Below are positions 36,587 through 45,299 of a DNA stretch of 64,000 bases, piece by piece. The stretch's first letter is position 1, and each line of letters starts with the position of its first letter. The stretch is from JACRLV01 sp045863555. GTDB taxonomy: Bacteria; Planctomycetota; Phycisphaerae; UBA1845; Fen-1342. The notes below the pieces were generated by a model. It saw nothing but the letters and a program-made list of their open reading frames with translations. It was not told the origin of the DNA and searched no databases. The stretch lies in contig BTUU01000019.1 of NCBI GenBank assembly GCA_045863555.1, positions 1 to 64,000 on the forward strand. Direction: 5' to 3'. The position numbers and the translations under genes are program-made.

Positions 36587-37883
36587 TGCGCGATATTCCG
36601 CAGTCGTTCTCGCCGCGATGGTCTTGTCCGCCGGATGCGCGACTCCGCCTCCGCGTGAGCAGTCACCGGCCTCGCAGCCGACGTCCGGCCCGGCGCGGCC
36701 CGTGTACGACACGACGCTCGCCCGGCCGATCGAGCCGCGGGACGGGCTGGAGAGAATTGCGCTGGAGCGCGGCGCGGACTTTCGGCTCATCGACCGGCTG
36801 ACTGAGGAGTCGACGCGCATCCCGCCGTTTCAGCGCAAGCCGCTCCCGCCGCTGCCGCCGGACGCGCGGATCGCCGAGTCGGTCCCGCTGCTCGACGAGC
36901 GCGATCCATTCCCGCCGCCCGAAGCGCTCGCGGTCAAGGCGCCGACGATCCGCGTCGGCATCGGCCGATCGACATTTCGCACGCACGAGCCCGAGGAGGT
37001 TCTTTCGGCGATTCAGCCGTTTCTCGACCTCACGCAGCGCGAGGTGAACGTCCGCGCCGACGCCGAGCTGTTCGAAAAGGCGGACCAGGCGTACTACGCG
37101 CTTCTCGACGGCCGGGAGCAGCTCGTCATCTGCCACGCGTTCGACTATCTGCTGATTCGAAGCTGGTTCGCGGATCAGGAGGGTAACGGTGCGGTGCTGC
37201 TCGGCGTCGCGCTGCCGGCGCATCCCCTTGCGACGGACACAGATCGCGCGATGCCCGGTATCGAGGGCACGAACGTCGAGCTCGTGGTTCGCGCGGATGC
37301 GCAATACGAGTCGCCGGCCGCTCTGAAAGGGGCGCGGTTGGCGCTCGCGGCGAAGGACACGCACGGCCCCGGCGTGTTCCTCACGCAGGTGCTCCGCGAG
37401 GCCGGTCAGCCGCTGGATCAGCCGTTTTTCGCGTCCGTCACGCTGCGCCGCTATGCAAAGGACGCCGTGCTCGACGTGCTGCTCGGCAAGGCCGACGTCG
37501 CCTGCGTGTCACGCGCGACGACCGCGGCGCTCGAGCGTTTCTACGGCCTCGGGCGCCGGATCCGCCGCCTTGCCGTTTCGCCGCGCTACAATCTCGACGT
37601 GTTGGTGACGAGCCTCAACAACGTCGCCACGCATCGAACGGAGATCGAGCTTACGCAGCGCCAGCTCGCCACGCTGCGCAAGAACCCCGAGGGACAGGAA
37701 GTCCTGTTCTTTTTCGATGAACACGGTTGGCAATATCCGCAGGGCGGCGAGCTCGGGCCGGCGGAGCAGGTGTTTGAGGACTTCCTGACGTTCTATGAAC
37801 AGACGCCGCGCGACCTTCGACCGCTTCTCGACCCCGCCGCCGTGGTCGACCGGCGCACCTACGATCGGTTCGGAGACGAATGA
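36576..37883 (+). CDS. PhnD-like periplasmic substrate-binding lipoprotein
   Basis: A 435-residue lipoprotein (AAMVLSAGC, Cys21) of the phosphate/phosphonate-binding PhnD/SsuA class: IRVGIGRSTFRTHEPEEVLS at the start of lobe 1, ELVVRADAQYESPAALKGAR in the hinge, TLRRYAKDAVLDVLLGKADV in lobe 2. It starts at a TTG inside the tolC gene with GGGAG upstream; no ATG gives the right frame before the lipobox. PhnD-type proteins usually feed ABC importers, but none is encoded here. It overlaps the methyltransferase gene by ATGA. Confidence 0.82.
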   Translation: MSIDARYSAVVLAAMVLSAGCATPPPREQSPASQPTSGPARPVYDTTLARPIEPRDGLERIALERGADFRLIDRLTEESTRIPPFQRKPLPPLPPDARIAESVPLLDERDPFPPPEALAVKAPTIRVGIGRSTFRTHEPEEVLSAIQPFLDLTQREVNVRADAELFEKADQAYYALLDGREQLVICHAFDYLLIRSWFADQEGNGAVLLGVALPAHPLATDTDRAMPGIEGTNVELVVRADAQYESPAALKGARLALAAKDTHGPGVFLTQVLREAGQPLDQPFFASVTLRRYAKDAVLDVLLGKADVACVSRATTAALERFYGLGRRIRRLAVSPRYNLDVLVTSLNNVATHRTEIELTQRQLATLRKNPEGQEVLFFFDEHGWQYPQGGELGPAEQVFEDFLTFYEQTPRDLRPLLDPAAVVDRRTYDRFGDE

Positions 37884-38578
37884 CCGGAAGCTCGGCTGTG
37901 CTGCGCGTTCGTGAGCCGGAGTTGATGGACGACCCGGCGGTCGACCCGCGTGAGCACGACCACGTGCTCGGCGTGCTCGACCGGACGAACCGTTTCTTCG
38001 GGAGTGACCGAGCCCTGTTCCGCGCCGTTCGGCGGTTCGGACAAATAGAATCCATACTGGATATCGGCTGTGGCGGCGGCGGGTTCCTGCGGTTCCTGAG
38101 GGAGCGAACCGCGGACCGCCCGCCGCGGCTGATGGGTCTCGATTTCTCGGACTTCGTCGTCGAGCGCGCCCGCCGGGGTCACGACGACGGATTCGAGTTC
38201 ATTCGAGCCGACGCGCGCGCCATCCCGCTTGCCGATGCGAGTGTGGACCTCGTCACGTCCTCGCTGTTCCTCCACCATTTCGATCCGCCGGATATCGTCG
38301 TGATTCTTCGAGAGGCTGCCCGGGTCGCGCGGCGGGGAATTGTGATCTCCGACCTGACGCGCTCCCGCCTGGGCTGGTTGGTCACGTGGATCGTCACGCG
38401 CACCGTCACTCGCAACCGGCTGTTTCGCACGGATGGCCCACGCTCCGTCCGGGCGGCGTTTACACCGGCGGAACTGGAAGACCTGCTGTCGGCGGCCGGT
38501 CTCGTCGGCGCGTCCGTGCGGCGGACATTCCCGTTTCGGATGATCGCAAGCTGGGCGCGTGACGGAGCGACCGCATGA
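37880..38578 (+). CDS. Class I SAM-dependent methyltransferase
   Basis: A 232-residue cytoplasmic methyltransferase. Motif I ILDIGCGGGGFLRFL binds SAM; LMGLDFSD, ADARAIPLADASVDLV and SLFLHHFDPPDIVVILREAA are the next motifs in order. The C-terminal stretch LGWLVTWIVTRTVTR is hydrophobic and may touch the membrane. It overlaps both neighbours by ATGA, sits directly before the flavoprotein and PKS, and most likely methylates the polyketide product or an intermediate. Confidence 0.9.
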   Translation: MTGSSAVLRVREPELMDDPAVDPREHDHVLGVLDRTNRFFGSDRALFRAVRRFGQIESILDIGCGGGGFLRFLRERTADRPPRLMGLDFSDFVVERARRGHDDGFEFIRADARAIPLADASVDLVTSSLFLHHFDPPDIVVILREAARVARRGIVISDLTRSRLGWLVTWIVTRTVTRNRLFRTDGPRSVRAAFTPAELEDLLSAAGLVGASVRRTFPFRMIASWARDGATA

Positions 38579-39735
38579 CCTCCGCCGGCCGCGATTACGA
38601 CGTGGTGATCGTGGGCGCGGGGCCGGCGGGCTCCGCAACCGCGATCGAGCTTGCGCGCGCGGGCCGGCGCGTGCTGCTCGTCGACAGGCAGCGGTTTCCC
38701 CGGCCCAAGGTGTGCGGCGGCTGCCTCTCCGGCGACGCCCTCGCGGCGACGCGGCGCCTTCTCCCGAACCACGCGGACCCGCCGGGAGCGCCGACGCTGG
38801 CCGTCCATTTCGTCGTCGGCCGCCATCGCATCGGCTGCCGTCCGCAGGGTGCGACGTGGCTGGTCCCGCGGATGGAGTACGACGCGCTGCTCGCACGTCT
38901 CGCCGAAGAGGCGGGGGCGACGTGCCGGTTCGGCGAGGCGGCGCGGCTCGAGCGCGAGGGCGCGGGCGACGAGTGGGCTGTCTTTCTCGGCGCTGACCGC
39001 GTCCGCGCGCAGACCGTGGTCGTTGCGTCGGGGCTCGGCGGCCTCGTCGAGAAACTCGGAATCGCGAGCCGCGCGACCTGCCCGCCGCTGATTGGCCAGC
39101 AGTGGATTCAGCCTCCGGAGGCGCCGCTGCCGCCGCTCGGTCATCTTGAGCTGCACTGGCTGCGCGGCGGCTACATCGGCCTGGGCACGCCCGTAGACGG
39201 ACAGTGCGTTATCGGAATGGCCGTCGAGCCCGGTGAGCGAGGTGAGAGCGCGTTTGATCGACTTCGCCGACTGAATCCGGATGCGCCCATCATCCAGGCG
39301 TTGCCCGCAGACGCGGCTCGGCGCTACGGCGCACGCGGCACGTCGTCGTTTCCCTGGTTGCCCGAGCGCATCGCCGATCGCAACCTGCTGCTCGTCGGCG
39401 ACGCGGCGGGCTACGCGGAACCGTTCACCGGCGAGGGGATCGGTCAGGCGCTTCGATCGGCGTCCTGCGCGGCGGCGGCGCTGCTCGGCCGATCACCGGC
39501 CGCCGCAGCGTACGAGCGCCTGATGGCGGCGCGGCACCGGAAAATCATGCGACGCACCCAGCTTGTGGGGCGGGTGCTCCGCATGCCGCTGGTGAACTTG
39601 GCCGCGCGGGCGCTGCCTTGGACGCCGCAGGCGCTCTTCGGGCCGCTCGTTCGCCGAATCCACGTGGGCCGTCGCGGCGAGCCCGCCGCTGCGAGATCGC
39701 CTGCCGCAGCCCAATATGAAGGAGTATTTTCATGA
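38575..39735 (+). CDS. FAD-dependent oxidoreductase of the geranylgeranyl-reductase type
   Basis: A 386-residue flavoprotein. The N-terminal FAD motif VVIVGAGPAGSATAIELARA is at residues 10-29, followed by VDRQRFPRPKVCGGCLSG, a signature of the geranylgeranyl-reductase/halogenase-like family. LLVGDAAGYAEPFTGEGIGQ is the second FAD motif. Family members reduce isoprenoid double bonds or hydroxylate aromatic rings. ATGA overlaps on both sides place it between the methyltransferase and the type III PKS. Hydroxylation of a polyketide ring is the inferred reaction. Confidence 0.9.
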   Translation: MTSAGRDYDVVIVGAGPAGSATAIELARAGRRVLLVDRQRFPRPKVCGGCLSGDALAATRRLLPNHADPPGAPTLAVHFVVGRHRIGCRPQGATWLVPRMEYDALLARLAEEAGATCRFGEAARLEREGAGDEWAVFLGADRVRAQTVVVASGLGGLVEKLGIASRATCPPLIGQQWIQPPEAPLPPLGHLELHWLRGGYIGLGTPVDGQCVIGMAVEPGERGESAFDRLRRLNPDAPIIQALPADAARRYGARGTSSFPWLPERIADRNLLLVGDAAGYAEPFTGEGIGQALRSASCAAAALLGRSPAAAAYERLMAARHRKIMRRTQLVGRVLRMPLVNLAARALPWTPQALFGPLVRRIHVGRRGEPAAARSPAAAQYEGVFS

Positions 39736-40814
39736 ACTCGACGGCGAACGCCGCGTGCTACATTCAGCGAATCGGAACCGCCGTCCCCGAGCCATTCCTG
39801 GATCAAACAGGTTCGGGTGAATTGCTCCAGCACGGCTGCGTCAGCGCCCGCGCCGCGAAGCTGCTCCAGCGGGTCGCGAAACTCACGGGTATTCGCAAAC
39901 GACACCTCGCGGCGCTGAATCACCAGAGCCGCGATCCGAACGATGACGCCATGTACCGGCCGGCGACGGTCCAGCCACAGGGGCCGGGAATGCTCGCGCG
40001 GACACGCGTCTTCGAGCAGGAGAGCGGCCCCCTCGTTCTGCGGGCGCTGCGGGCCATCGAGCCGGCCGAACTTGAGCAGATCGGTACGCTCGTCACCGTG
40101 AGTTGCACACACGCTTCGTCGCCCGGTCTCGAACGGCCCATCTTCGCGAATACTCCTGTCCCGCGCGCCGTGCATCGATGGAATCTCGGTTTCATGGGCT
40201 GCTCGGCCGGGCTCGCGGGCCTGCGGCTCGCGAAGGAGGCCGAAGCGACGGCGCGTGACAGCCTGGTCGTCGCCTGTGAGCTATCGAGCCTTCACTTCCA
40301 GTACACCGATCAGCTGGACCAGATGACTGCGAACGTTCTGTTCGCCGATGGCGCGGCCGCGGTGCATCTGACCGCGCGTCCGGGGCCGGCGCGGGTCCTC
40401 GCCGCGCGTTCGATCGCCGTTCCCGCATTCGCCGAGCAGATGGTCTGGTACGCCGGCGACCACGGACTCGCCCTCACCCTCTCGCAGGATCTGCCCGAAA
40501 CCCTCGCCGCGCACCTGCCCGCGGCGATCGACACGTTCCTCCGGGAGAACGGCTGTTCGCGCAGCGACGTGCGCCACTGGCTCGTTCATCCTGGCGGCCC
40601 GCAGATTCTCGACGCCGTCGAGTCGTGCCTTTCGCTGGGCGGTGACGCACTTGCGGATTCGCGCGCAGTTTTCACCGAGTATGGCAACATGTCGTCGCCC
40701 ACGATCTTCTTTATCCTCAAGCGCGTCCTCGACGCCGGGGCGCAGGGTCTGGCGGTGGCGATGGCCTTTGGGCCCGGGTTGACGGTTGAACTGGTGCTGC
40801 TGCAGCTTTCGTAG
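39732..40814 (+). CDS. Type III polyketide synthase (chalcone/stilbene-synthase family)
   Basis: A 360-residue condensing enzyme with the full catalytic triad: Cys157 in LGFMGCSAGLAG, His286 in WLVHPGGPQILDAVE and Asn319 in EYGNMSSPT. Type III PKSs extend acyl-CoA starters with malonyl-CoA to pyrones, resorcinols or related rings. The ATGA overlap with the flavoprotein gene, and the methyltransferase before it, match alkylresorcinol/alkylquinone-type clusters. Alkylresorcinol formation by planctomycetal type III PKSs has been reported. The product here is inferred, not shown. Confidence 0.92.
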   Translation: MNSTANAACYIQRIGTAVPEPFLDQTGSGELLQHGCVSARAAKLLQRVAKLTGIRKRHLAALNHQSRDPNDDAMYRPATVQPQGPGMLARTRVFEQESGPLVLRALRAIEPAELEQIGTLVTVSCTHASSPGLERPIFANTPVPRAVHRWNLGFMGCSAGLAGLRLAKEAEATARDSLVVACELSSLHFQYTDQLDQMTANVLFADGAAAVHLTARPGPARVLAARSIAVPAFAEQMVWYAGDHGLALTLSQDLPETLAAHLPAAIDTFLRENGCSRSDVRHWLVHPGGPQILDAVESCLSLGGDALADSRAVFTEYGNMSSPTIFFILKRVLDAGAQGLAVAMAFGPGLTVELVLLQLS

Positions 40815-41075
40815 AGGCACGCGGGCACGTGCCGGTCAGCCCTGCCGCAGCATGACGAGGCAGCCAGCCTGACGTCCTGCGGGGCAGCGGTAGATCGGCG
40901 AGTTCTGAGTTGCAGGCCCGGGGTCGCCGCTCCTGCGCCGAGAGCCGTTCCAGCCTCGGCGAACGTGACGCTGAGAAGGGGCGTTATTGTCGCGAGGCAC
41001 GCTCATTGTCGCCGCGTGTCGCGACGCATGACGCTCGGCGTCGGCTCCGACAGATCTGCCGTTCGCTTGCTGCCG

Positions 41076-42368
41076 TCAAATGATGACCTTCTGCGCAGCG
41101 GTGTCAAAACGGGCAAACTTTCCCTGCCGGTACGCCCAGCTGGCCATGATCAGCGCGGTCTGCGTCCAGAATGCCAGATCGGCCGGGCTGTTCGTCTTCG
41201 GATCGCGGCGGCGGGCGCAGTCGAACAGGTTGCGCCAGTGCTCGACGTTGTCCTCGGGCTGGTCGACCGGGAAAGTGCGCGGCGGTTTCTTCAGATCGCC
41301 GTTGTAGGTGAGCACGATTTCCTTGCCGACGATCGTCAGGCTGCCGTCCCAGCCGCGGATGATCGGGATGCGATTGCCGCTTCCGCGCCCGCCGGTGCCC
41401 TGGTAGTCGTTGGCCTGCGAGCCGATGACCGAGATCGTCACTTTTTCCGGGTAGGCCGCGAGGAGGTTGAACGTATCGGGAACCTCGCGGAGCTCATACT
41501 TATAGCGGTGGATGCCGCCGGTCGCAACCACGGTCTCCGGGAACTTCACCCCGAGCACGTCGATGACCTGCGTCAGGCAGTGCGGGTAGAGATCCGTGGC
41601 CGGCCCGCCGGCGTAGTCGTCGAACAGCCGCCAGCGAAAGAACCGGTCGACGCTGAAGTCGCGTTTGGGCGCGTCGCCGAGGAACGCCTCCCAGTCGAGA
41701 TCCTTCCCCGGCCGGGCGTTGGGATCGTCGACGGACATACCCCGTTCGCCCCAGTCGCCCGTGCGGAAGAAACCGGTTTCGCCGGAGAGGGGCTGGCCGA
41801 TGGCGCCTTCTCGGACGAGCTTCTTCATCTGCCGCCAGGCGGAATCAGACATCGCCTGTGTGCCAAGCTGAAACACGCGCCCGGACTTGGGCACCTCCTC
41901 GGCCACGCGCTTGATGAGGTCGAACTGCCGCCAGTGCGTGACGGGCTTCTCGCAGTAGACGTCCTTCCCGGCCTTGAGCGCGTCGAGAACCGCGTAGCCG
42001 TGGTGATGGTCCGGCGTGGCGATGCAGACGAGATCGACGTTCTTGTCCGCCAGCAGTTCGCGATAGTCCGTGTACGCCCTGGCCTTGTAGCCTTCCGCGG
42101 CCGCGTTGAGCCGCGGGCGGTACACGTCGCAGACCGCGACGATCTCGACATTCTCGTTGCCCTGCGTCTTGAGCCAGTGCACCATCTGCAGGTGGCTATT
42201 TCCACGGCCGCCGACGCCGATGAAGCCCACGCCGATGCGCTCGACGGCGCTCTGCGCGCGGGCTGCATGCGGCCCGATCGCGACGACGGCGCCGGCGGCG
42301 GCGGTGGTGCGGAGAAAGTCGCGGCGGGTCACTCCGCCCGATTGTGACGGCGAATCGAGTTGCGGCAT
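41076..42368 (-). CDS. Tat-exported Gfo/Idh/MocA oxidoreductase
   Basis: A 430-residue NAD(P)-dependent sugar oxidoreductase. A Tat signal (TRRDFLRTTAAAGAVVAIGP) ends near residue 38, followed by the Rossmann start IGVGFIGVGGRGNSHL. YCEKPVTHWRQFDLIKRVAE carries the conserved EKP motif. The C-terminal domain (RRLFDDYAGGPATDLYPHC) is typical of planctomycete members. It ends a minus-strand run with a DUF6807 protein and a sugar-phosphate isomerase, a gene set common in carbohydrate breakdown. Confidence 0.93.
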   Translation of the reverse strand: MPQLDSPSQSGGVTRRDFLRTTAAAGAVVAIGPHAARAQSAVERIGVGFIGVGGRGNSHLQMVHWLKTQGNENVEIVAVCDVYRPRLNAAAEGYKARAYTDYRELLADKNVDLVCIATPDHHHGYAVLDALKAGKDVYCEKPVTHWRQFDLIKRVAEEVPKSGRVFQLGTQAMSDSAWRQMKKLVREGAIGQPLSGETGFFRTGDWGERGMSVDDPNARPGKDLDWEAFLGDAPKRDFSVDRFFRWRLFDDYAGGPATDLYPHCLTQVIDVLGVKFPETVVATGGIHRYKYELREVPDTFNLLAAYPEKVTISVIGSQANDYQGTGGRGSGNRIPIIRGWDGSLTIVGKEIVLTYNGDLKKPPRTFPVDQPEDNVEHWRNLFDCARRRDPKTNSPADLAFWTQTALIMASWAYRQGKFARFDTAAQKVII

Positions 42369-42395
42369 GAATAGGTCCTCCGAGTGGGTGATTGT

Positions 42396-43403
42396 TCATT
42401 TTCCGGGCGTCTGCGGCTGGGTCTGGGCTGCGGTGGCGGCCGCGAGCTGCCGGCGCCACATCTGGCAGGTCTCGTCAATCCGTGCGGCGTCGATCCTCCC
42501 ATCCCAGGCGGCGATGCCGTAGCAGACCTCCAGCGGCCGGTCGGGCTTGAGCGTCATGGGCTCCTTGTGCAGCTTGAGCGTCGCGGACAGGTAGGCGAAC
42601 GGCTCGGCCATCGTAAACCAGGTCGCGGGCCGCGGGTTCTCGGGCGCGTCGAACATCGCCACGGTAATCGGCTTTCCGTCCACTTCCGCGGTATACGCGC
42701 ACCAGCGACCGGAATAGAGCCGTTCCGCGCCGCGAACGACCTCGCCGGAGTCGTTTTCCGAAGTCGCGAACTTCCCGTTCTTGTCCATGTCGCGGACGAA
42801 ACGGAGTCCGAGACCAAAGTAGTGGCTGCCGGAGAGCTGGGCTTCCGGTACTCCGGGCGGAAGCTCGAGCGTGGTGCGCCAGGTCAGCATGGTCGCACCG
42901 GCCGCCGTTTTGCCGTCGTGGACGCGCACGCTGCGCCGCTCGGTCGCCATGAGTTTCCCCTCAACCGACCGCCAATCGACCGACTGACGGATGACCACAT
43001 CTTCATCGTCGCCCGCCGCTACGATTTTCGCGTCGCACTCCCGATTTGACTGCTTCCCGCTGTTCTCGAATTCAGCCCAGAAGTCGACCCCCCCGACGGC
43101 GACGGCGTACATCAGGCCGCGGTGGTGCACGTGATCCGGCGGAGAATCGAGCAGGAACTGGACACCGGCCGGCGTACGAAGCTCCTTGAAGTAGGGCTTG
43201 GGACCTTTCTCATAGCGATATCGCAGCAGCGGCCGATCGGCGTGCGTGACGACGATGAACTCGGGCTCGACGCTCACCTTCAGCGGCCGACGGCCGCGGG
43301 TCGGATCGGAGGCCGGTTGCTGGGCGGTGCACGCGGCCGCAGCGGCCAGAACACCGGCTATGAGGGCGATCGGGCAGCAGAGTTTGGTGATCGTGGATGT
43401 CAC
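42396..43403 (-). CDS. DUF6807 (PmoA-like) exported protein
   Basis: A 335-residue exported protein of the DUF6807 family, annotated PmoA-like though unrelated to methane oxidation here. FLLDSPPDHVHHRGLMYAVA with its HVHHRG motif is the family signature. The GTG at 43403 with GGGAG upstream places the signal peptide (CPIALIAGVLAAAAACTAQ, possibly a lipobox at AAAAC) at the N-terminus. It lies 27 bases before the Gfo/Idh/MocA gene and probably acts in the same sugar pathway. Confidence 0.88.
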   Translation of the reverse strand: MTSTITKLCCPIALIAGVLAAAAACTAQQPASDPTRGRRPLKVSVEPEFIVVTHADRPLLRYRYEKGPKPYFKELRTPAGVQFLLDSPPDHVHHRGLMYAVAVGGVDFWAEFENSGKQSNRECDAKIVAAGDDEDVVIRQSVDWRSVEGKLMATERRSVRVHDGKTAAGATMLTWRTTLELPPGVPEAQLSGSHYFGLGLRFVRDMDKNGKFATSENDSGEVVRGAERLYSGRWCAYTAEVDGKPITVAMFDAPENPRPATWFTMAEPFAYLSATLKLHKEPMTLKPDRPLEVCYGIAAWDGRIDAARIDETCQMWRRQLAAATAAQTQPQTPGK

Positions 43404-43490
43404 GAGTGATCTCCCGTCGATTGTCGTTTTAGACCTGTGCAACACCTTTCAACTCCGCGATCCGACCAATCTGCCGCCGGAATCGCGAGT

Positions 43491-44321
43491 TCAGCGCATC
43501 AGGGGTTTCAGGTGTTCCGCACTGCGCCGCGCCTGTTCGACCGTTCCGCATTCCACGCTGAACACGATGTCGCGCGGCGCGTTTTCGCGGACGATTGCGA
43601 TCGTCTGCTTCCAGTCGATTACTCCCTCGCCGCAGGCGCAGCCGACGGGCGTGCCGGTCACCTTGCCGCGCTCGGCCCCGGACTGCTGCACCGAGATGTC
43701 CTTGGCATGCAGGTGCACCAGGTGATCCGCGACGCGCCGCAGCCAGACATATGGATCGTGGCCGCAAAGGTAGCTGTTGCCCGTATCGAAGTTGATTCCG
43801 ATCGCGGGCGAGTCGACGAGCCGGTGAATCCGGTCGAGGCCGTCCGGGTGTTTCGAATACTGCTGGTGGGGTTCGAGGCCGATCAGGATGCCGCGCGGTT
43901 CGGCGAGCGCCGCGGCTTCGCGCAGCACGTAGCGCATGAGGACGTGGTCCTCTTCGGACGTCGTCCACTTCGGCTTCGGGCCCTCGTCGGTGTTGATTAC
44001 CGGCGCGCCGCATTCGGCCGCGAAACGGATGGCCTGCTTCAGATATTCGGTGCTGATTTCGGGTTTGCAGAGGGGGCAATGCGTGGAGAGGCCGGAGAGT
44101 TTGACGCCCGCCTTTTCGCAGGCGCGTTTCACGCGGTAAGGATCATCGAGCATCGAGACACTGTGAAAATACCCGGCCTCGGACAGCAGCTCGCGGCCCC
44201 AGTGGACCATGGGCTCGACGTACTCATAGCCGAGTTCGGCGGCCTTTTCGACGCCCCACTCGAATGGCTTGTCTTCGTGGCGGACGAATTCCAGGTTGAT
44301 TCCAAGGCGGACGGCGGGCAT
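43491..44321 (-). CDS. Sugar phosphate isomerase/epimerase (TIM barrel)
   Basis: A 276-residue xylose-isomerase-like TIM barrel. The ATG at 44321 follows GGAGG by seven bases. Family strands are seen in order: RLGINLEFVRHEDKPFEWGV, GLSTHCPLCKPEIS, LIGLEPHQQYSKHPDGLDRI, NFDTGNSYLCGHDP, HLHAKDI and GCACGEGVIDWKQTIAIVRE, with the Glu/Asp/His metal ligands. It heads the operon with the DUF6807 and Gfo/Idh/MocA genes, probably converting a keto-sugar. Confidence 0.92.
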   Translation of the reverse strand: MPAVRLGINLEFVRHEDKPFEWGVEKAAELGYEYVEPMVHWGRELLSEAGYFHSVSMLDDPYRVKRACEKAGVKLSGLSTHCPLCKPEISTEYLKQAIRFAAECGAPVINTDEGPKPKWTTSEEDHVLMRYVLREAAALAEPRGILIGLEPHQQYSKHPDGLDRIHRLVDSPAIGINFDTGNSYLCGHDPYVWLRRVADHLVHLHAKDISVQQSGAERGKVTGTPVGCACGEGVIDWKQTIAIVRENAPRDIVFSVECGTVEQARRSAEHLKPLMR

Positions 44322-44904
44322 TGGCTTGCCTCCGGGAGTTGAATTGACCGACGATTCCGGACGACAGAAGGCGGGAGATCCGGCCGCCGCGGCGGCCGGC
44401 CATTGACGAGGCGTGTTGAGACAGGCTCGGGGTCCATACCGTGTCCGCGCGGCGCTCTGCCGCGCGCTTCGAGTTACCCGATGCGCGACCGCATTGTGTC
44501 CCGATTTGCGATGCGGGGCAACGGGCCAGGCGTCGGTGGGGCGGCGTCGTCTCCGGATTCCGCCTGCCTTATGCGGGTAGGAACTACGATTCGTCGCGCG
44601 CATTCATGGCGGCCACAATCCGCCCCGACGTGGTCACCGCCGGGACTGTTCAGGAAGGGACCGGTATCGCGAGATCACGGCCGGGGGGGCACTCGTTTCG
44701 GGTGCCGAAGGCGAACCGAATTCCGCATGCATCCTGCCGACTGGAGTGACGCGCCGGCGTAACCGCACGAAACACTTTGCATCCAAGACACAGCCTGGGG
44801 TGACGAAGGCGCTGGCTCTCTCCGATTCCAAGGCGACGCCGAACGCCCCGCAACGCTCTCGCGCCAATTGCGCGGCGATCGCCAACGTATCGCAAGGAAT
44901 GCAA
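44322..44904. other. Divergent intergenic region
   Basis: About 580 bases between the isomerase (leftward) and the small membrane protein (rightward). Overlapping frames on both strands lack homology, signal or ribosome-binding sites. It must hold divergent promoters, but I cannot place -35/-10 boxes with confidence. No terminator or RNA gene was found. Confidence 0.5.
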
Positions 44905-45120
44905 ATGGCTGAGTTGATATTGCTCGGCGTCGCGCTCTACGCAGCCGTCGGAACCATCGTCGGCGCGGCGTTCGTGTGCCGCGGCGTCGAGCGTGTTGAT
45001 TCTGCTGCGCGAGGTGCCCCACGGGGATTCCGATTGCTGATCTTTCCGGGTTCCGTCGCGCTCTGGCCGCTGCTGATTTCGCGCTGGCGCCGATCGCTGC
45101 GCGTCGGAGGCGAGTCGTGA
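44905..45120 (+). CDS. Small membrane protein opening the Rieske/ferric-reductase unit
   Basis: A 71-residue protein with an AAGGA ribosome-binding site six bases before its ATG. A hydrophobic helix (LILLGVALYAAVGTIVGAAF) is followed by LLIFPGSVALWPLLISRWRR, a second, shorter membrane segment with a basic end. No named family. Its stop overlaps the next gene by GTGA, so it is co-translated with the following three genes, probably as a subunit of the same membrane complex. Confidence 0.7.
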   Translation: MAELILLGVALYAAVGTIVGAAFVCRGVERVDSAARGAPRGFRLLIFPGSVALWPLLISRWRRSLRVGGES

Positions 45121-45299
45121 CGCGGTCGCAGCGCCGATGGCACGTCGCGGCATGGCTCGTCCTGGGGCCTCTCATCACAGCGGGGCTGCTCTCTGCGGTG
45201 CTGGCGCGACCGCCCGCATTGATTCCGGATAGCGAGACCTCTCGGCACCGGTCCGAAACGCCCCGCCCCGCTTCGAGAGTAACGGAGGAACCGCGGTGA
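45117..45299 (+). CDS. Small single-helix membrane protein
   Basis: A 60-residue protein starting at GTG in a GTGA overlap. One helix (WLVLGPLITAGLLSAVLA) is followed by a polar extracytoplasmic tail. No family recognised. It is overlapped by the next gene (GTGA again), and its size and location suggest an assembly or anchoring subunit of the Rieske/ferric-reductase unit. Confidence 0.65.
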   Translation: MTRSQRRWHVAAWLVLGPLITAGLLSAVLARPPALIPDSETSRHRSETPRPASRVTEEPR

